7,053 bases of DNA from NCBI GenBank assembly GCA_030599515.1, contig JAUVNV010000133.1, forward strand, positions 1 to 7,053, given 5' to 3'. Made by a program: the position numbers and the translations under genes. This DNA comes from Acidimicrobiia bacterium (lineage in GTDB: Bacteria > Actinomycetota > Acidimicrobiia > Spongiisociales > UBA5794). This document shows positions 5,801 through 7,053 of this stretch, piece by piece (position 1 is the stretch's first letter; each line of letters starts with the position of its first letter). The notes under the pieces were generated by a model that searched no databases, was not told where the DNA came from, and was given only the letters and a program-made list of their open reading frames with translations.

Positions 5801-7053
5801 TCGGACTCCCACACGAACGTTCCGCCCTCGTTGATGCCCTCGAGGGCATTCGCGTGCGTGAAGATCTTCGGATCGGAGCACAGCACCACGTCAACGTGGT
5901 GCAGGTCGGCGTTGACCCGGATCCTCTCCGGAGCAGAGACCAGGAAGTAGGACGTCGGTGCGCCCTTCTTCTCCGAGCCGTACTTCGGATTCGCGGAGAC
6001 GTGGATGATCTCCTTGGGTCGGCCCAGGTCGTCTACTTCGGTGTGGCTCTGCATGAGGTCATCACCGACGGCGCCGATCAACTCGGAAAGGTTCTTCCCG
6101 GTCGTGATCATTCCCCAACCGCCGATCGAGTGGAAGCGCACCGCGATCGCTCCTTCGGGCAGCAGCGACGGTGTACGTTCCGAGATGACTGCGTAGGGGT
6201 GGTCGATTCCGACCGTGAAGTAGCGCTCGCCGTCCGCGACGCCCTTGCCGTCGGTACGGTTGATGCTCCCGGTTGCGAATTCGTATGCGCCGAGGATGCC
6301 CTCGGGTCGGAAATCGCGAGAGCCGAGCCCGTATGAGCCGGACAGGATGGTCGGGACGTTGTCCGCATCGACTGCCGGAACGTCGTGACCGTGGCCGGTG
6401 CGTGCGTTCTCGACGGCTTTGTTCATCGCAGCACGGATCTCCCGGGTCAGCGGGTTGTCGCCTGGGAGAGAGTCGTCGGTGCGCTCGAGCACCACAACGG
6501 TTCCCTTGCCGGCGAGCGCTTCGACGATCGCTGCCTCGGGGAACGGCCGTAGGACGTTCATGTGGATCGATCCGACCTTCGCATCATCGTTCTCGCGGAG
6601 GGAGTCGACCGCGGCTTCGATGTTCTCGGCCGCTGACCCGAGCGAGACGAACACGACATCGGCGTCGTCGGTGCGGTATTCGGAGATGAGTCCGTAGGAA
6701 CGGCCCGTGAGACGGGCGAACTCGGCGTACGCCTCTTCGAGGAAGCCGATGATCTCTTCGGAGAAGTTGTTCCGGCGTGCGATGACGCCGTTCATGTAGT
6801 GCTCCTGATTCTGAACGGGTCCGAGTAGCACAGGATTCGCGAGATCGATCATCGACGGAACCCGGCGCCGCGTCGGTCCGAAGAGCACCCGCTGGGCTTC
6901 GGTGGGGCATTCGATGATGTCGTCGGGTGCACCGAGGAACTCGCGCATGAGGCCCGATTCGTGCTTGTAGAAGGTACGTTCGAGGTGAGAGGTGAGGAAG
7001 CCGTCCTGGGCGTTGATACCCGGGTTCAACGTGAGTTCGGCAACGCGCCGGAC
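2872..7053 (-). CDS. nifJ: Enlarged pyruvate (2-oxoacid):ferredoxin oxidoreductase, single-chain NifJ type; 5' end outside window
   Basis: This enzyme family oxidises pyruvate or a related 2-oxoacid with CoA to acyl-CoA, CO2 and reduced ferredoxin or flavodoxin, and can run in reverse; it is cytosolic. The frame is open through the right edge, leaving 1393 visible residues (numbered here from the edge). The TTG at 7029 is not a start. Domains in order: end of domain I (DGFLTSH, about 17-23); PFOR domain II (about 130-250); gamma/CoA-type domain with GGWG (311-314); ferredoxin clusters with Cys625/628/631/635 and Cys756/759/762/766; thiamine domain with proximal-cluster cysteines 839, 842, 973 and 1182; GDG at 1067-1069; DTQVYSNTGG at 1096-1105. 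All expected ligands in the visible part are present. Compared with my recollection of the roughly 1230-residue Desulfovibrio enzyme it is several hundred residues longer, with inserts at about 860-966 and 640-750, an extra CxxC at 549-552 and a C-terminal tail. About 200 N-terminal residues, including pyruvate-contacting Thr and Arg, lie outside, so substrate is not proven. Confidence 0.93.
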   Translation of the reverse strand, partial: VRRVAELTLNPGINAQDGFLTSHLERTFYKHESGLMREFLGAPDDIIECPTEAQRVLFGPTRRRVPSMIDLANPVLLGPVQNQEHYMNGVIARRNNFSEEIIGFLEEAYAEFARLTGRSYGLISEYRTDDADVVFVSLGSAAENIEAAVDSLRENDDAKVGSIHMNVLRPFPEAAIVEALAGKGTVVVLERTDDSLPGDNPLTREIRAAMNKAVENARTGHGHDVPAVDADNVPTILSGSYGLGSRDFRPEGILGAYEFATGSINRTDGKGVADGERYFTVGIDHPYAVISERTPSLLPEGAIAVRFHSIGGWGMITTGKNLSELIGAVGDDLMQSHTEVDDLGRPKEIIHVSANPKYGSEKKGAPTSYFLVSAPERIRVNADLHHVDVVLCSDPKIFTHANALEGINEGGTFVWESDEDPELVWQRIPRRYRQEIIDKNIRIFTLPGFEIAREATSRPDLQLRMQGNAFLGAFFGVSNFLEEYGVTTERFREIVRAQYDKKFGRFGDAVVESNMTVMMEGRARIREIPYGPVDAPDRSSMRSPALETCGTCAVEVPETVPSPEQPVRIPIKSVGAFDAEFKAGLGYNQPASPLASVSVMAAGTGRDASKYVARREVPIWLADKCTQCMDCIVACPDTALPNTAQDIGTILRTAANGYVANPAARLTLLAELDGLETRLRTKMMDITTAKEEITFRDVLVDEVAALDIDETARSEFMEVFDRVPLAFAKTPPIFRTLERREEGQGGLFAIMVSDRCKGCGECVVECGEHEALIMVPETELELAEHQSGINFLDLLPETPNKYLGRFNPDDPMGSHAAQLKNHLMIRHDYEALVSGDGACAGCGEKSVLHSIASITEAYMRPLYHARADRLDEKADRLASKGAELLGMMMDEEPGGYAYLKRSVAHILMELGGDTDADTDARLAEHGEISDAEIVDALAVTLRQDAFNHRDLQAIDGTIPSGMSVMAMGAHTGCNTVYGSTPPNNPHPYPWMNSLFQDGVTVSWLMGEGFILDHARRSVVPERLADRLLDEGAAPMVEKDYFQLTHMTDAQMTDREIRELPKAWAVGGDGGMGDIGYQNASKVVLQNRPNVKVLLLDTQVYSNTGGQNSDSTPMPGGGDMNQFGIASEGKLTEKKGVAESFMSGHGSPYIAQVSMANVAQFYKAILEGLDYRGTAFFQTFTSCQPEHGIADDVSTVQAIRVRDSRSVPQFIFDPTKGEMYSEIVSLAGNPNPDRDWYQMVSKKTRRKFAYTVAHYATTEARFRRHFRTAKDLDGTVPLEQVLNVVSQFDVIQRNVFDSEHMAFVPDFGVTIESEDDEGNVRTLLLSRMMVLFCVERRRSWRMLQSRAGITNVDYEAQKNVRKTLEAGEFGPDEARSVAADGMREELTAAGVELD

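Noticed and set aside
3622..6336. Several long + strand open frames (about 3622-4419, 4462-5268, 5668-6336) opposite the oxidoreductase
   Set aside because: All lie antisense to conserved, motif-bearing regions of the oxidoreductase. Their translations are rich in Arg, His, Val and Asp without domains, as expected for antisense frames in GC-rich genes.

Overview
This 7 kb window is GC-rich and densely coded. It reads as chromosome of a high-GC Gram-positive bacterium, most likely an Actinomycetota lineage; an Acidimicrobiia-like affiliation is my guess, not something the sequence proves. The grounds are the base composition, the mix of families (paired CrcB plus DUF190, DUF2461, a giant pyruvate:ferredoxin-type oxidoreductase) and an rplA that is not followed directly by rplJ/rplL. 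No mobile element, CRISPR array, tRNA or rRNA was seen.

Layout. On the + strand, the window opens inside rplA (ribosomal protein L1), which ends at 395. A repeat-built hairpin (401-469) separates it from a convergent minus-strand group. In transcription order that group is crcB copy A (2386-2003), crcB copy B (2006-1629, ATGA overlap with copy A), a DUF190 PII-like gene (1562-1227) and a DUF2461 gene (1173-481). The first three form a recognisable fluoride-export cassette; DUF2461 may be a read-through passenger. A 115-bp divergent gap (2387-2501) leads to a small + strand membrane protein of the DUF4282 family (2502-2783). A second repeat-built hairpin (about 2782-2851) separates that gene from the convergent, very large minus-strand 2-oxoacid:ferredoxin oxidoreductase gene, which fills 2872 to the right edge and lacks its 5' end.

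How the genes work together. The two CrcB polypeptides are expected to pair into one fluoride channel, with DUF190 as a possible cytosolic regulator. The oxidoreductase would make acyl-CoA and reduced ferredoxin from a 2-oxoacid, or run in reverse. It is unlinked in function to its neighbours here.

The two most unusual things are (i) the two intergenic hairpins, both built from approximately 7-nt tandem units and both placed exactly between convergent genes, and (ii) the enlarged oxidoreductase, which keeps every iron-sulfur and thiamine ligand expected in the visible part. It carries large insertions inside the thiamine domain and between the ferredoxin clusters, an extra CxxC, and a C-terminal tail. 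I see no clear-cut new multi-gene system in this window.
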